In this document: piece by piece, positions 54,538 to 64,000 of the stretch
Layout: every line of letters begins with the position of its first letter
Position numbering within the stretch: the first letter of the stretch is position 1
Assembly (NCBI GenBank): GCA_963575745.1
Contig: CAUYUJ010014771.1
Coordinates: 88,501 to 152,500 of the forward strand
Length of the DNA stretch: 64,000 bases
Direction: 5' to 3'
Source of the DNA: Prorocentrum cordatum
Taxonomy: Eukaryota > Sar > Dinophyceae > Prorocentrales > Prorocentraceae
The notes under the pieces: generated by a model
The model's input: only the letters and a program-made list of their open reading frames with translations
Told to the model about the DNA's origin: nothing
Database searches by the model: none
Translations under genes and position numbers: made by a program

Positions 54538-55611
54538 CGTGGCCGAGGGTTCAGGGGGACATCTGCCTGCTATCCTGGGTCTGAGGAGTATGTCCAACAT
54601 GAGGACTATCCTGATCCTGGAGCAGGGGCGCGAGAAGATGGCCACCCCCGGTCCGAGATGCACAAGCTCCTCCTTGGGAAGGGCGCCAGGGCATTTGATT
54701 TAATGAAAACGCCTTCGGGGCACCTGGCGACCAAGGTCGACGAGTACGGGGCCGCAACGGAGGATATAGGCTCAATGTCGTTTACTATCACGGCCAATCC
54801 TCACTGCGAAGATGCCCCGTTACTTGTCAAGGATGCAACCGACGCAGAGCCAGCTGCAGGGCAACCTGCATCGAGCAGTGCGGGGACACCCGCTACTAGC
54901 GATGCCCATGCATATATGATGTCTCGGGATGCCAAGGGCATCTGCTTCTCCATTAACGAGGAGACGCCTGATTTCACGATCCAGTCCTTGGTGAATGACA
55001 CCCTGAAGACCTGGCATCGCAGGAACGCGTCCTTCGGGAATGTCCCCGCACCGGCCGATCAGGACTTCGCCTTGCACAACTTGCAGGCGAAGGTGCATCG
55101 GGCCATCTACGAGGAGGGCAGCAGGGCAGCAAGTGGACGCCGCCCGACGGGAGTGCAGGGGCACCTGCAGGAGGAGATGATGCCGCTGAGACGTTTGATA
55201 TCTTCACTTCGAGCAGTGGCTCAGCAGCGCAGCGTGGCACGGGCATTTGGACGCCCCCATCGCTTGAAAATGAGTGACGGGGGCAGGCGCGCGCCACGGG
55301 CACTCGCGCTTGCTCCGACAGGCCGAACACTGAGGTTCTGTCGTCTGGCGCGGGGGAACCTGCATACTTTTTCCCCGGCGCCGGCCGCGCGCGCCGGGGG
55401 CGCTGGCAAGCCCAGCTGCGCGGCTGCCAAAGACAGCAGTGGACCAGGCGGTGCGGCCGCTGCAACAAATGAACGCTCATCGCATCATTATCATTCTCGT
55501 GCACTTGTCATTGAGGACATGCGGACAGCTTGCGCTGAACTCCGAGCTCGCGGTTACATCTGCGACCTTTTCACAAATGCAGAGGTTATGACCTCTACAG
55601 GTACACAGTAG
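54538..55611 (+). pseudogene. copia-type polyprotein, region after the protease
   Basis: A 317-codon frame from 54,658 continues the polyprotein after a frameshift at about 54,656: KLLLGKGARAFDLMKTPSGH, then PAAGQPASSSAGTPATSDAH, NDTLKTWHRRNASFGNVPAP and a Ser/Ala/Arg-rich tail. No enzyme motif is recognised. The AGQPASSSAG linker (54,856) separates the protease-proximal part from the rest. Confidence 0.5.
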
Positions 55612-56003
55612 TTAGGTGCTTTACTCTCAGGGGATCATCAATTGTTATGGGTGGCAACGCCCACTGGCTGGCACGTTGCGTTGCCTGGGAAGCGGGCAGG
55701 GCCGCATTGCCAACGCATCCAAAATTTAATGATTTAAGCTCGGGCTCTACGTATGTCTATAGTACTTGTGGGACCACAGGTTATTTCTGGAAATAAGGCC
55801 CCATACGAGATGCCATCGGAGATCTAGACTTGCAGGTCATGCGTATGCGACGCTGCCACTTCGGTTTGAAATGTGAGCTTTCGAGTGAGCTGCCTAGCGG
55901 ATCGCATCTGCAGGCGGCAACTACCAATACGCGCATCCCAACCAATTTGTGGTGATGCACATGCCAGACTGCGGGGGGACCTGCACAACTGGCCGAGCAT
56001 GAA
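55612..56003. other. decayed linker
   Basis: No frame stays open. GCGGGGGGACCTGC at 55,971-55,984 is a variant of the recurring 14-mer of this element. Confidence 0.35.
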
Positions 56004-56661
56004 TTGGACTGGTATGGCCAAGGCGCTCAGAAGGCAGAGTGGCGTAACAAGGCGCGGCTGATCGACCAACTTGATTTGCATAAAACAAAGAGAAACCATA
56101 CGAGCGCTGTACATCTCAGCATCCACACAAGAGTGGATCAAGGAGCACGAACTTACGTTCAGTCTCCTAAGAATGGCTATGAATGGGGCCATGTCGCGAG
56201 ACGGGTAACAATGAACCTGGACGACAATGCTATCATACCAGAAATCAAGATCCAGGACCAGCCTATCGGGTACAATCACAATGCGCCGTTTTCGACGGGT
56301 GTGACAAATATTCGTACTCCACCGTGCTGGGAACCGCCGGAACCAGTTTTTATCGGACAAGAGGACCAGCGACCGCGCCCAAAGCGAGTTGCGTTCGTCG
56401 ATGACGATCGTCTTCCCCCCCTTCGATTGAGCGTTGCCGCGTGCTCCCGTCTATTCCCGAATTTCCGACACTCAGTTCATCCGGCGCTGAACAACATACA
56501 GCACTGCCGACAAATTCCCGGATCAAACAAAAAGAAAAGCAGAAAGCCGACGAAGAAGCGGGCATCAAGCCACGCAAGATACCAAAGTAGTCGAAGAAGG
56601 CAACGACGACTGCGGTGACGACCTAAATGGTCGCGGATATGATGTAGCGCCTACTACACCA
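56004..56661 (+). pseudogene. copia-type polyprotein, unassigned middle region
   Basis: A 204-codon frame with WYGQGAQKAEWRNKARLIDQ, GYEWGHVARRVTMNLDDNAI and TPPCWEPPEPVFIGQEDQRP ends in a Lys/Arg-rich tail (NKKKSRKPTKKRASS). It probably belongs to the polyprotein between protease and methyltransferase-like domain. No known domain recognised. Confidence 0.45.
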
Positions 56662-57420
56662 ATGTCCCCCTCGACTCCGACACTGAGAGCGATGGCGAAG
56701 AAGAAACCTTCATCGCGCTACTTGCGGGGCTACCTGCGGACGCACATGCTGAGTGTTCTCCATATCCCGACTTTATGTCACGGGCAACACAGCAAGGTCG
56801 AGATGTTAGAACTGTGCGGAGGACGCGGGGGAATATCGCAGTTAGCATTCAGCCGAGGTTCGTCTTCCGGAGGAAACTTAGACACACTTTCATATGTTGA
56901 CTTTGGCAACGAGGATGTCCAGGAAGCAGTGATGCATTAATTTGACGCGTGCCTCGTCAACGCTGTCATAGTACAACCTAACTACAGAACGACTGGGCTA
57001 CCTTCTTATTTATAGCCCCAGATCCATTATGACACGTGGTATGAACACTACAAATTAGACCTTCCACATATCAAATGTTGCGGGAAGGTTGCCATGCGTC
57101 AAAACGACCTTCGACGGTTTTACTGACGAGAACAACCAATGGGCACTTGGATGGATCAAAGACCGCCATGGACAACATCGGCCAAATTCAAGGGCACTTG
57201 CAAAGTAAATCTGGATCAATGCACTAGTGGTCTACGTGATCCCTCTGGGGCATTGTATTAATACGGAAACCGACCGAGATCATGGCCAATCATCGCTTCT
57301 TACTTACACCTTTTGAACGAAAGCGGCGTGCTGGCCATCGCCAACATGCTTCGGCATGTAATAAAGAACTGTCCAATGGCCGCGCATCGCACCGCAAAGA
57401 TGCAGTCCCTTTTTGTCGAT
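56662..57420 (+). pseudogene. methyltransferase-like domain embedded in the copia-type polyprotein
   Basis: After an acidic linker read in another frame (SDGEEETFIALLAGLPADAH), the main frame reads MLELCGGRGGISQLAFSRGS, a glycine loop typical of S-adenosylmethionine-binding folds. It continues LDTLSYVDFGNEDVQEAVMH, CLVNAVIVQPNYRTTGLPSY, HYDTWYEHYKLDLPHIKCCG, REQPMGTWMDQRPPW and QCTSGLRDPSGALY. The order resembles C5-type DNA methyltransferase cores, with QPN where those enzymes have PPC, so catalysis of cytosine methylation is not supported. Four in-frame stops (56,938; 57,013; 57,124; 57,258 approximately) show that it is dead. Similar inserts occur in other dinoflagellate copia-like polyproteins (recalled). 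Role unknown. Confidence 0.6.
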
Positions 57421-57457
57421 GCAGTTCCGATCGCACACGATCTATTCCAAATGAACA

Positions 57458-59540
57458 GTGATCCCTTTCATGGTCACCCTTATGCCCCCACCGCCCATGT
57501 TACCAACGCGCGGGGATATCATTTGGATGGCCCAAACCATCCCTCGACAGCCCGACGGGTCGATCACGGGGCCACCCTCGGAAGGATTAGGGTGTCCTGC
57601 GCGCGCAGGTAATGTGAACATGTATTCCCCCTCACATGGCAGAGACCCTAAACGTTGCAGGTGGTATGATAAGGAGGATTGCCATTGGGAATGTCCGAGT
57701 TGCAAGAAGAATTACAACCAGAACAAGCCGGGTCACTTACGGACACCTGGCACATGCAAGTTTGCCAAACCTTGGAAGCTGCCCGACAACCACGGACAGG
57801 CACCACAAGCTCCCGCCAAACCGGCAGCACCACCACCCGAGGCGCAAGCCGCACCACCATTTGTGCGGCGACGAGCACCGAGACCTGGCTTTAGGGCTGG
57901 CCCCGCAGCCAGCGCCAGCAGCAACGACACTACAATAGACAGACATGCTGCTGCGCCTGCTGCGGGGCAACCTGCCTCGAGCGGAGCTGGCAGCTCGGAT
58001 GGCCGCCGCCGACTGCCACAGATCAGAGCCAGACGTGGCCGACAGCAGGCGGGAGATCCACCTCCACCGCCACCTGCGGGTAACCCTGCTGTGCGTCCAC
58101 GACTCCCAGACAGGTCAAGGTTCGATGTGCAAATCAGCTTACAAGACATACGAAGCCTTGACCCAAGCGTGGTAACACGCGAGTTGCGGAAGCTTCACTT
58201 GCGATGGTTCCATGCTAAAGAGCTTAGGATGAGACTCATCTTGACCAAAGCAGGTCTGGACAGCATCAGGCTCAACCTGATCAACGGCGTCTGCGACACA
58301 TGTCGGGAACGCAGGGCTTGGGACTTGCCAGGGCACACCATTCTGCCATCCACTGCACTACCTGGCAAGTTCAACGAAGAAGCCGAATGCGACCTTATGT
58401 TCTACAAACAGGAATGCAATCTATTTCACATCATTGATCGTGGTATTCGATATGATGCTGGAATGGAGATAACAGATATGACAATGACAAATATCTTAGA
58501 TGCGTATCATCCGTGCTGGATGCAATCCAGGCCCGCCAAGGTATTCCACTCCGATGGGGCGGGGGGTGGGCGCGGGCGCGTGCGCGCGCGCGTGGGTGGT
58601 GGTGGTGGGGGGGGGGGGGGCCTTAACAACGACATTGCAAAGGCAGTCCTTAAGGCAAAGGGCGCTGAGTTGAGGATGCGCGCGCGGACAACGCGCTACG
58701 ACAATCGAAGCCAGAAGCGGCATATTACGTCATCTACTTCACGCTATGGACACTGAACTCAAAAGGTTAGACATACCGCTTATGTTCACACGACTACTGC
58801 ATGAAGCCCTGTTTGCCGCCAACGCACTCATTTCCTATAATGGGGTGTCTCCATATATTGCTTTGTTTGGACGGCAACCGGGAATGTCCCCTGACCTGCC
58901 TGTTCTGGATCACGAACAGCCAACAGAAACGTCTGACCACTCGAGAGAACAGGTGATAAGCAGGGTACGCATCGAAGCCATCACACAGGCTACTGCAGTA
59001 GCCAGGACCCATCGTGCATTACGTACTCAGACAACTATCACCGGTCAGCACTGCCACGAAGAAGGCGATGCGGTTGACTACCATCGCCCCACAAGTACGA
59101 ATAACGACTGGGGAGGCTGGAATGGTCCGTTCCCGGTTGCACGAAATGATCCCGACAGGGGTCAAGTCATCATTCGAGTGGGAAGCCGCGATGTCCAAGG
59201 CCAATATGGCGATGAACGACATTCACTTTACATAAAAGCTTTGATCGCCAGAGAAACCGGCTCCGACAACATAGCGTTACGGACAGCGCTGACAGTTGTT
59301 GCCAGTGTACCTGCGGGAAGACCTGCCATGACATTTGGCCATGTCCTGGCCGAAAGGGGGGCGCATCAGATGGCCAGTGCCTGCGATCTCTCCCAAAGTA
59401 CATCTGGCACTACAATGCCTTATCAGAAACTTCTTCCGCATCGAGAATGTAGTCTCTGTTCGGTTGGCCAAGAGCATCCATGCTACCTCTTGTGGTTTAC
59501 GCTGACAGTTGCACATCGGTCCATTATGACAATAATGTAA
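57458..59540 (+). pseudogene. integrase of the copia-type element, with zinc cluster and a GC-rich insertion
   Basis: The first frame (57,458-58,756, 432 codons) has a Trp/Cys cluster (CHWECPSC..H..C, residues 75-100), Pro-rich linkers with AAGQPASSGAG and PAGNPAV, and then the integrase. The integrase has an HHCC finger H247-x4-H252...C279-x2-C282 and the catalytic core with D312 (AECDLMFYKQ) and D366 (FHSDGAGG). Residues 369-388 are GRGRVRARVGGGGGGGGG-like and encoded by a GC microsatellite; the core resumes LNNDIAKAVLKAKGAELRMR. A frameshift near 58,690 moves to the next frame, where the third acid is E (ACAATCGAAGCC, 58,701-58,712). It continues to 59,540 with PLMFTRLLHEALFAANALIS, YIALFGRQPGMSPDLP and WGGWNGPFPVARNDPDRGQV. 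Integrases insert element cDNA. This copy is inactive. Confidence 0.85.
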
Positions 59541-60131
59541 CTCGAGGCTTCCATTGCAATGAAGCAGAAGGCACTGCCTTGAAAATGCGCGATATTACTG
59601 GATCAGCACATTCGATAATCATCCAGCGCCTAACGTTCATTAAACTTCAAGCGGGCTTTGACCAATATGGCAAAGTTTGAGGCACTGGCGGACATGCGGG
59701 CGCAAGACGAAAACGCCGGAGAAGCCCCATAACTAAATCACCACAGGAGGGTGGGCGGCTTCCCGCGATATATGAGGAATCAGAAGCGGACCTTGAGGCA
59801 CATATTATGGAAGTGTGGTACACAGAACTACATGACGAAAGGGAACTGCTGGAGGCAACTCCATTCGATGACCTTAACACAGTACCCACACATATGATTA
59901 CTGACAACAGTGCGCTGGTCACTGTAGCTGAAGAACAGCGGGGGCACCTGCCGAAGTGGGGGTATTCATGCGACTCCGACATTGCGGAGACTTATCACGT
60001 CCCGCTATGCTCCGCGGTCGAAGACCACAGTTACGGATTGGACTCGGACGAAAACGGTCAATATGTAGAACTCTTCTTCGCGGCAGAAATGTCAGCAGTG
60101 CAGGATATTCGATGCCGACCGCGTAACCACC
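59541..60131 (+). pseudogene. integrase-RT linker, decayed
   Basis: Short coding remnants in changing frames (TRGFHCNEAEGTALKMRDIT; VWYTELHDERELLEATPFDD; GHLPKWGYSCDSDIAETYHV). No domain recognised. Confidence 0.45.
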
Positions 60132-61642
60132 GTGCGAGTATCTGTCACCGCCGCTGCAAAACCGGCTGCGGTCGTCAAGGAAGACGACCTCCTCGCGAAG
60201 GCCGACGTCCACGCGAATCCCGAGAAAGTATCAAAAGCCTTATATACTGAACTCAAGACATGGTTTGACAACGAGTGTTTCAATGTGCAAGATAGATCTA
60301 AAGCGTCAAACATCATGACTTTAAGATACGTGTATAAGTGGGAATTCGTGAAGAACGAAAAGGCGAGATGGAACGCGCCATCAGATTGCGCCCGGTGCTT
60401 CGGAGTTCCACGGGCCGCGAAGCTTTTGATGTGTATACCTTCTCAGGGGCAGCGCGGCGGCCAAGCCGCATATTACTCGCAAACACGGCAGCGCGCAAGA
60501 AGCAATGGATCATTGCTTCTTTTGACATCAACGTGGCTTTTCTGAACTGGCTAACCTGCCAGAAACTTGCTGAGACAACTGGTGAGAAGGAACGCGTGGT
60601 GCGCTTTACCTTGCCGCCTGGGTCGGCCGCGGTGCTTCGATCCCTCCCAGGATTCGAGCGCAGCGACGAGCCGGGGCACTTCCTGCAGGGCCTCAAGCTA
60701 GGCGCCGGCACCAAGGATGCACCAAGAGCTTTCTGACTAAAGCTAAGAAAAGGCTTTGGTCTCAGACCAGCGTCCTACGACGAGGAGTTCGAGACATGCA
60801 GTAGCCTGCTCACAGCCAAACATGTTGATGATATCAAAATGGCCGGCACTGAGGGCGCCGTTGACAAGTGCGTCACGTGCGTCGAGGGCACTTTTGACAA
60901 GTGCAAACTCAACGAACATACATATACCAATTGTGCTGCGAGGTACGCAACGGATGGGGGCGGCAACGTCGCATCGGACCAAGATGAATACATCAAACAG
61001 CTCCGTCCTGTACAACATCCTGACCTCACTGGCGCCGACGCTGACGCCAAGGCATCCAAGATGGTCGCAGACATGTTCGTCAGCCTCAGAGGCGCATTGG
61101 CGTGCGCATTAATCACCCAAGTGTGGTTGATGGTATATGTGGTCTCTCTACAACGTGTCCAAGAATCGACCAATATACAAGTGCGACGACTGAGCGCGAT
61201 CACGAGGAAGTTGCAGGCCTGCCCCAAGAAGATCGTCTATCAATCGATGACTCCAACGGGCGAAGTTGACCTGCGCAGCGACTCCGGATATCGACGCCTG
61301 AGTGGACATGCCGATGACGAAGTCAAAGGCTATGGTATTCGCGGGGCAAACCTGCTACGGCGTGGAAACATGCCATCCGGTTCGCCTGTCGTCCACTTGA
61401 TCGATGCGCACTGCAAGTCTCGCCGCTTGCGGGTCCGCTCAATCTATTTTGCAGAGACACTCGCAGCAGCCCACGACCTGGATGACTGCTATCCCACGAT
61501 AGTGACTCGGCGCGAGCTCCATGCAAGCGCGCTGGCCCCCACTCAGTTGAAAGACGTACTTGAGTTGGGTGGCCTGAGCATCAAGGTCGCCTGTACCATA
61601 GATGCTGATAGTGTTCCAAGTCCTTGTCAAACAAAGACCTGA
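60132..61642 (+). pseudogene. copia-type reverse transcriptase and start of RNase H
   Basis: The RT begins KALYTELKTWFDNECFNVQD in the first frame. A frameshift near 60,360 leads into a second frame that stays open to 61,642 except for a TGA at 60,734-60,736. Recognisable parts are FDVYTFSGAARRPSRILLAN, IIASFDINVAFLNWLT (with the first catalytic Asp), ERVVRFTLPPGSAAVL and LLTAKHVDDIKMAG at about 60,806-60,842, where HVDD replaces the usual YVDD of copia RTs. RNase H follows with EVDLRSDSGYRRLSG, IYFAETLAAAHDLDD and TIDADSV. The HVDD form is, as I recall, typical of dinoflagellate copia elements. Stops and shifts make this copy inactive. Confidence 0.9.
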
Positions 61643-61887
61643 AGAAGCCGACTGAGTGTACCCTTTTAGGAAACAGCAGTGGGATATGACAGATGATGGA
61701 GCGAGGAGTCGTGCATATCATTCAGTGGTGTGACACTCGCGACATGACCGCGGATGGTCACACGAAGGGGAGCATTGACAGAGATATGCTCCTACAGGTC
61801 ATGGGAGGTATGCGATCCTTCAAGCATGACTTAAAGCGTCATGCTCCTTATCGGGCTGGCCAGACATCCTTGTCTGCGGCCGCCTGA
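61643..61887 (+). pseudogene. C-terminal end of RNase H / end of the copia-type polyprotein
   Basis: In the third frame KSLSNKDLKKPTECTLLG is followed by a TGA, and then MMERGVVHIIQWCDTRDMTA and DGHTKGSIDRDMLLQVMGGM. This last part matches the copia RNase H end (W-x-x-T-x-D-x-x-A-D-x-x-T-K). The polyprotein ends RAGQTSLSAAA at 61,887. The 3' region to 62,043 is short and pyrimidine-rich, and no purine-rich primer tract is evident. Confidence 0.85.
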
Positions 61888-62043
61888 GGAGCAATCACAT
61901 GCACAGTAATGTGCTTGCAAGGCAACTTACTTGCGGGTCCGCCTTCCTTACGGCCCCGCCTTCTGCTGCCTTTTGTACATAGTAGCTGCTGGATATGCTG
62001 TATAGCGGCGGCGGGCTCACGCTTCGTCTCCCTCCCCCCGGCT

Positions 62044-62312
62044 CTAAAGTGAGCTGGGATACAAGCGACAGGTAACGAGCGTGTGTCCGCGGCCGTTTGT
62101 GCTCAAGCGGCCGGCCGCCGATATCTGATTATACTTCAGCGCGAGGTGCACGATTCGCCATCGAGACCGAAAACAGCCTTCGCTTGAGATGGCCCGTCGC
62201 TCCCGCGACGATCTCCTGCGAATGGGACTACCGTTGCTACGATACAAAAGAGCAGGAGCTGTGCTTCGCCTAAAGCGTAGTTTTTGGTCGGGTCTACAGG
62301 CCCCTTCAAACT
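62044..62312 (+). repeat. 265-bp repeat with ORF start, right copy
   Basis: Begins CTCTAAAGTGAGCTGGGATA, contains ATGGCCCGTCGCTCCCGCGA at 62,189 (ORF MARRSRDDLLRMGLPLLRYK) and ends at CCCCTTCAAACTT. It is in inverted orientation relative to 48,525-48,789. It could be the 3' long terminal repeat of the 50-62 kb element, or the start of another truncated element. The ORF runs only to 62,449 and diverges after the repeat. Confidence 0.88.
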
Positions 62313-63559
62313 TATTGGAACCAGCTTGGGTCATTTTGGACACTCTAACTCGGAATCTAACTCGTCCCCCCCCCACACCGTCCAGACTCACGGGAGAGTT
62401 AGGGGAAAACCAAACCCCTCCCCACAGGGGAAAAAGGGGGTTGGAATAACGAACTCGCTGAGCCACCTATGTCCCAAAGGGTCGGTGGGACTTGGGAGCT
62501 TCAGATCGAGACGTCACTGCTCGTATGGGACGACGTTTTCGGATACGTTCAAACAACACAGTGGCGAGGGCGGAGGCGTCGGGCATGACGCCATGTCGGC
62601 GCAGGATGCTGTGGTCGCGCGGTCCCGTGCGCGTCAGGAATTGAGCGGATGCCTCGGCATCAGGCTACGCCTCCTTTTCCTCCTGCTGCTCGTCCTCCTC
62701 TCTCCTTCACCGCCTTTTCCTCGGTGAGTGGGCTAAACATTTTGTCAAAGTTTGCCTTTGCGGAGAACCGAACCGTGCGCGTCGGGAGAGACAGGGTGGG
62801 GAGCGGGAAGGGGTCGGGCGGGCTCCGAAGCTGCAGGGGTCGATCCTGCGTTGCCTCCCAGAAGGTTCTTGGAAGTGCTCCGTCATGAATCTCATGCAGC
62901 GCGGGCCTCCCAGGTGGCTCAGTGCGGCTCCCGAAACAGCGGCGGCGATTCGATGGGACATTGTGCTTGCCACTCTCATCCGATGCCCTCCGAGCTTGGG
63001 AGTGGCATGCATCAAGACCTGGCGGGTCAGGGTCGCGGATGCTCGTCGCCAGAATGTTGGTCGAGGTCATGTAGTAGGCTGCCCCGCGCGGGACAGCTGC
63101 AGGCCTGACTTCACATGCCCTCTCTTTCGGCTCGCTCTTGGTCATGTACATGACCTGTTCCTGCCTCTCCCAGATCCTCCCGGAGCTCTGAGCTTGGCTG
63201 GGCCCTCCCCGCTCAGATTTGTGCCGTAGCGATATGTGCAATCTCCGCCGTCGCCTCCTCTCCAAGCGGAGGGGCCGTTGGATTCGTGAGTTCCATCTTT
63301 CCTTATTGTTGAGCTTGCCGGTTGGATCACTCGCCGTTGGTCCCCTTGCGAGAGGGAAGACGCCGCAGGCCCAGGAGCAGCAGCAGCAGAGGGAAGGATT
63401 GGAAGGTTATTCCCGGTTGACGCTCTGCCTCCTCCTCTTCTTCCTGTCTCCTGCCGAAGTCCCCGTCCCCGAGATTTTTGAGATCCCGCCCGAGGGCGGA
63501 CATATAATGGCGTGGTAAGAACGGGTTTTCCTTCATCAGGTCAAGTACACTCAACGTCG
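62313..63559. other. no recognised gene
   Basis: A minus-strand frame of 201 codons (63,265-62,660) has mixed composition (RFSAKANFDKMFSPLTEEKA at its end) and could be part of a gene running leftward from the kinase-like remnant, but no family is recognised. Confidence 0.25.
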
Positions 63560-63912
63560 TTTTCGTGTTCATCCGTTCTCCCTCCTCCTGCCTTCTGCTC
63601 CCCCTGCCTTTCGCTCATCGCCTACGCTGAAACTGCTGCTCGTCACCCAAGCTGTCCTCCATACTCTCCGCCTCCCTGCGCGACTGCGCCCTGACAGTGT
63701 TTTCCAGATAGTGCCCAGCGCGTACAGGTCGGATTCGAAGTCTCTGGGCGAATAGTTTTGCTTATCTCTAGGCAAAGAGTCATTCGAGCAAGGACGTGCT
63801 CTCGCAAAGTGCATGGACGTACGCATCGGTGTATCGCGGGCCCCTGCTTCAGCCCGATCGGCAGGTGACCGCGGCGGCGAGGTCCCCGCCGGACGAGCTC
63901 AGCTCGGCTCAC
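63560..63912 (-). pseudogene. possible protein-kinase C-lobe remnant
   Basis: The minus-strand frame 63,826-63,569 contains KQNYSPRDFESDLYALGTIW, which resembles the region after the activation loop of protein kinases (xxPxDFxSDxYALGxxxW, with the Asp that anchors helix F). No upstream catalytic HRD or DFG motif is visible in the 175 bp left in the window, and another frame is used there. It may be a gene that continues beyond the window or a chance match. Confidence 0.3.
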
Positions 63913-64000
63913 TCTCCCATGGACGCGGCCACAGATGTCCGTTATCGCCGGAAGCTTGCTAAGATGTGTTGCTGCGGTTCTCTAGCTGCAGCATGTGGGC

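Noticed and set aside
61990-62043. Polypurine tract before a 3' LTR
   Set aside because: The plus strand just before the 62,044 repeat is pyrimidine-rich (TCTCCCTCCCCCC), not purine-rich, so a classical tract is not supported.

Overview
The window looks like nuclear DNA of a core dinoflagellate; I cannot assign genus or species. Three things point there. (1) Two near-perfect genomic relics of the dinoflagellate spliced leader (DinoSL) lie at 15,616-15,637 and 36,699-36,719, each just upstream of an open gene, as expected of genes retroposed from trans-spliced mRNA. (2) The recognisable proteins belong to families expanded in dinoflagellates: a Mei2-like RNA-binding protein, non-LTR reverse transcriptases with a YLDD motif, and copia-type polyproteins with an HVDD reverse transcriptase motif and extra domains. 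(3) The DNA is mostly GC-rich, gene-poor and crowded with satellites, microsatellites, foldback elements and decayed retroelements. No bacterial-type operons, tRNA, rRNA or CRISPR arrays were seen.

Layout. 0-5 kb: a gag-like fragment, a 152-bp satellite, an ~18-bp minisatellite and a low-GC island. 5-12 kb: dispersed repeats, TCC microsatellites, a minus-strand non-LTR retrotransposon pol pseudogene (about 6.78-9.85 kb) and an 870-bp CATA/CACA tract. 12-19 kb: a foldback element, a small two-ORF hypothetical locus, an 83-bp tandem repeat, then a DinoSL relic followed by a zinc-ribbon ORF1-like gene and a frameshifted downstream ORF. 19-31 kb: simple repeats, copies of a ~205-bp foldback (MITE-like) family, a second gag-like fragment and long GC-rich stretches without a recognisable gene. 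31.5-33.8 kb: two plus-strand coding segments, the second resembling the N-terminal cysteine-rich part of dinoflagellate Helitron-type proteins. 33.8-36.7 and 38.9-39.4 kb: arrays of a repeat built on CCAAGAGGCCCC and GTCAAACGGACAACACGGGA. 36.8-38.1 kb: an intact Mei2-like gene. 40-45 kb: G-rich minisatellite and foldbacks.

46-62.3 kb is dominated by copia-type elements. On the minus strand (46.2-48.6 kb) lies a gag fragment with a CCHC zinc knuckle. On the plus strand (about 49.8-61.9 kb) lies a long decayed polyprotein. In order it carries a Pro-rich region, a domain resembling tRNA 2'-phosphotransferase (Tpt1/KptA), gag-like and linker sequence, an aspartic protease, a methyltransferase-like domain, a zinc cluster, integrase, reverse transcriptase and RNase H. 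A short peptide of the form A-G-x-P-A recurs between these modules. A 265-bp repeat carrying the same ORF start occurs in opposite orientations at 48.5-48.8 and 62.0-62.3 kb.

Apart from the Mei2-like gene and perhaps the ORF1-like gene, nearly all recognisable coding sequence is mobile-element derived and frameshifted. All frame and motif statements are read from the sequence. Family assignments rest on motif recognition without database searches.
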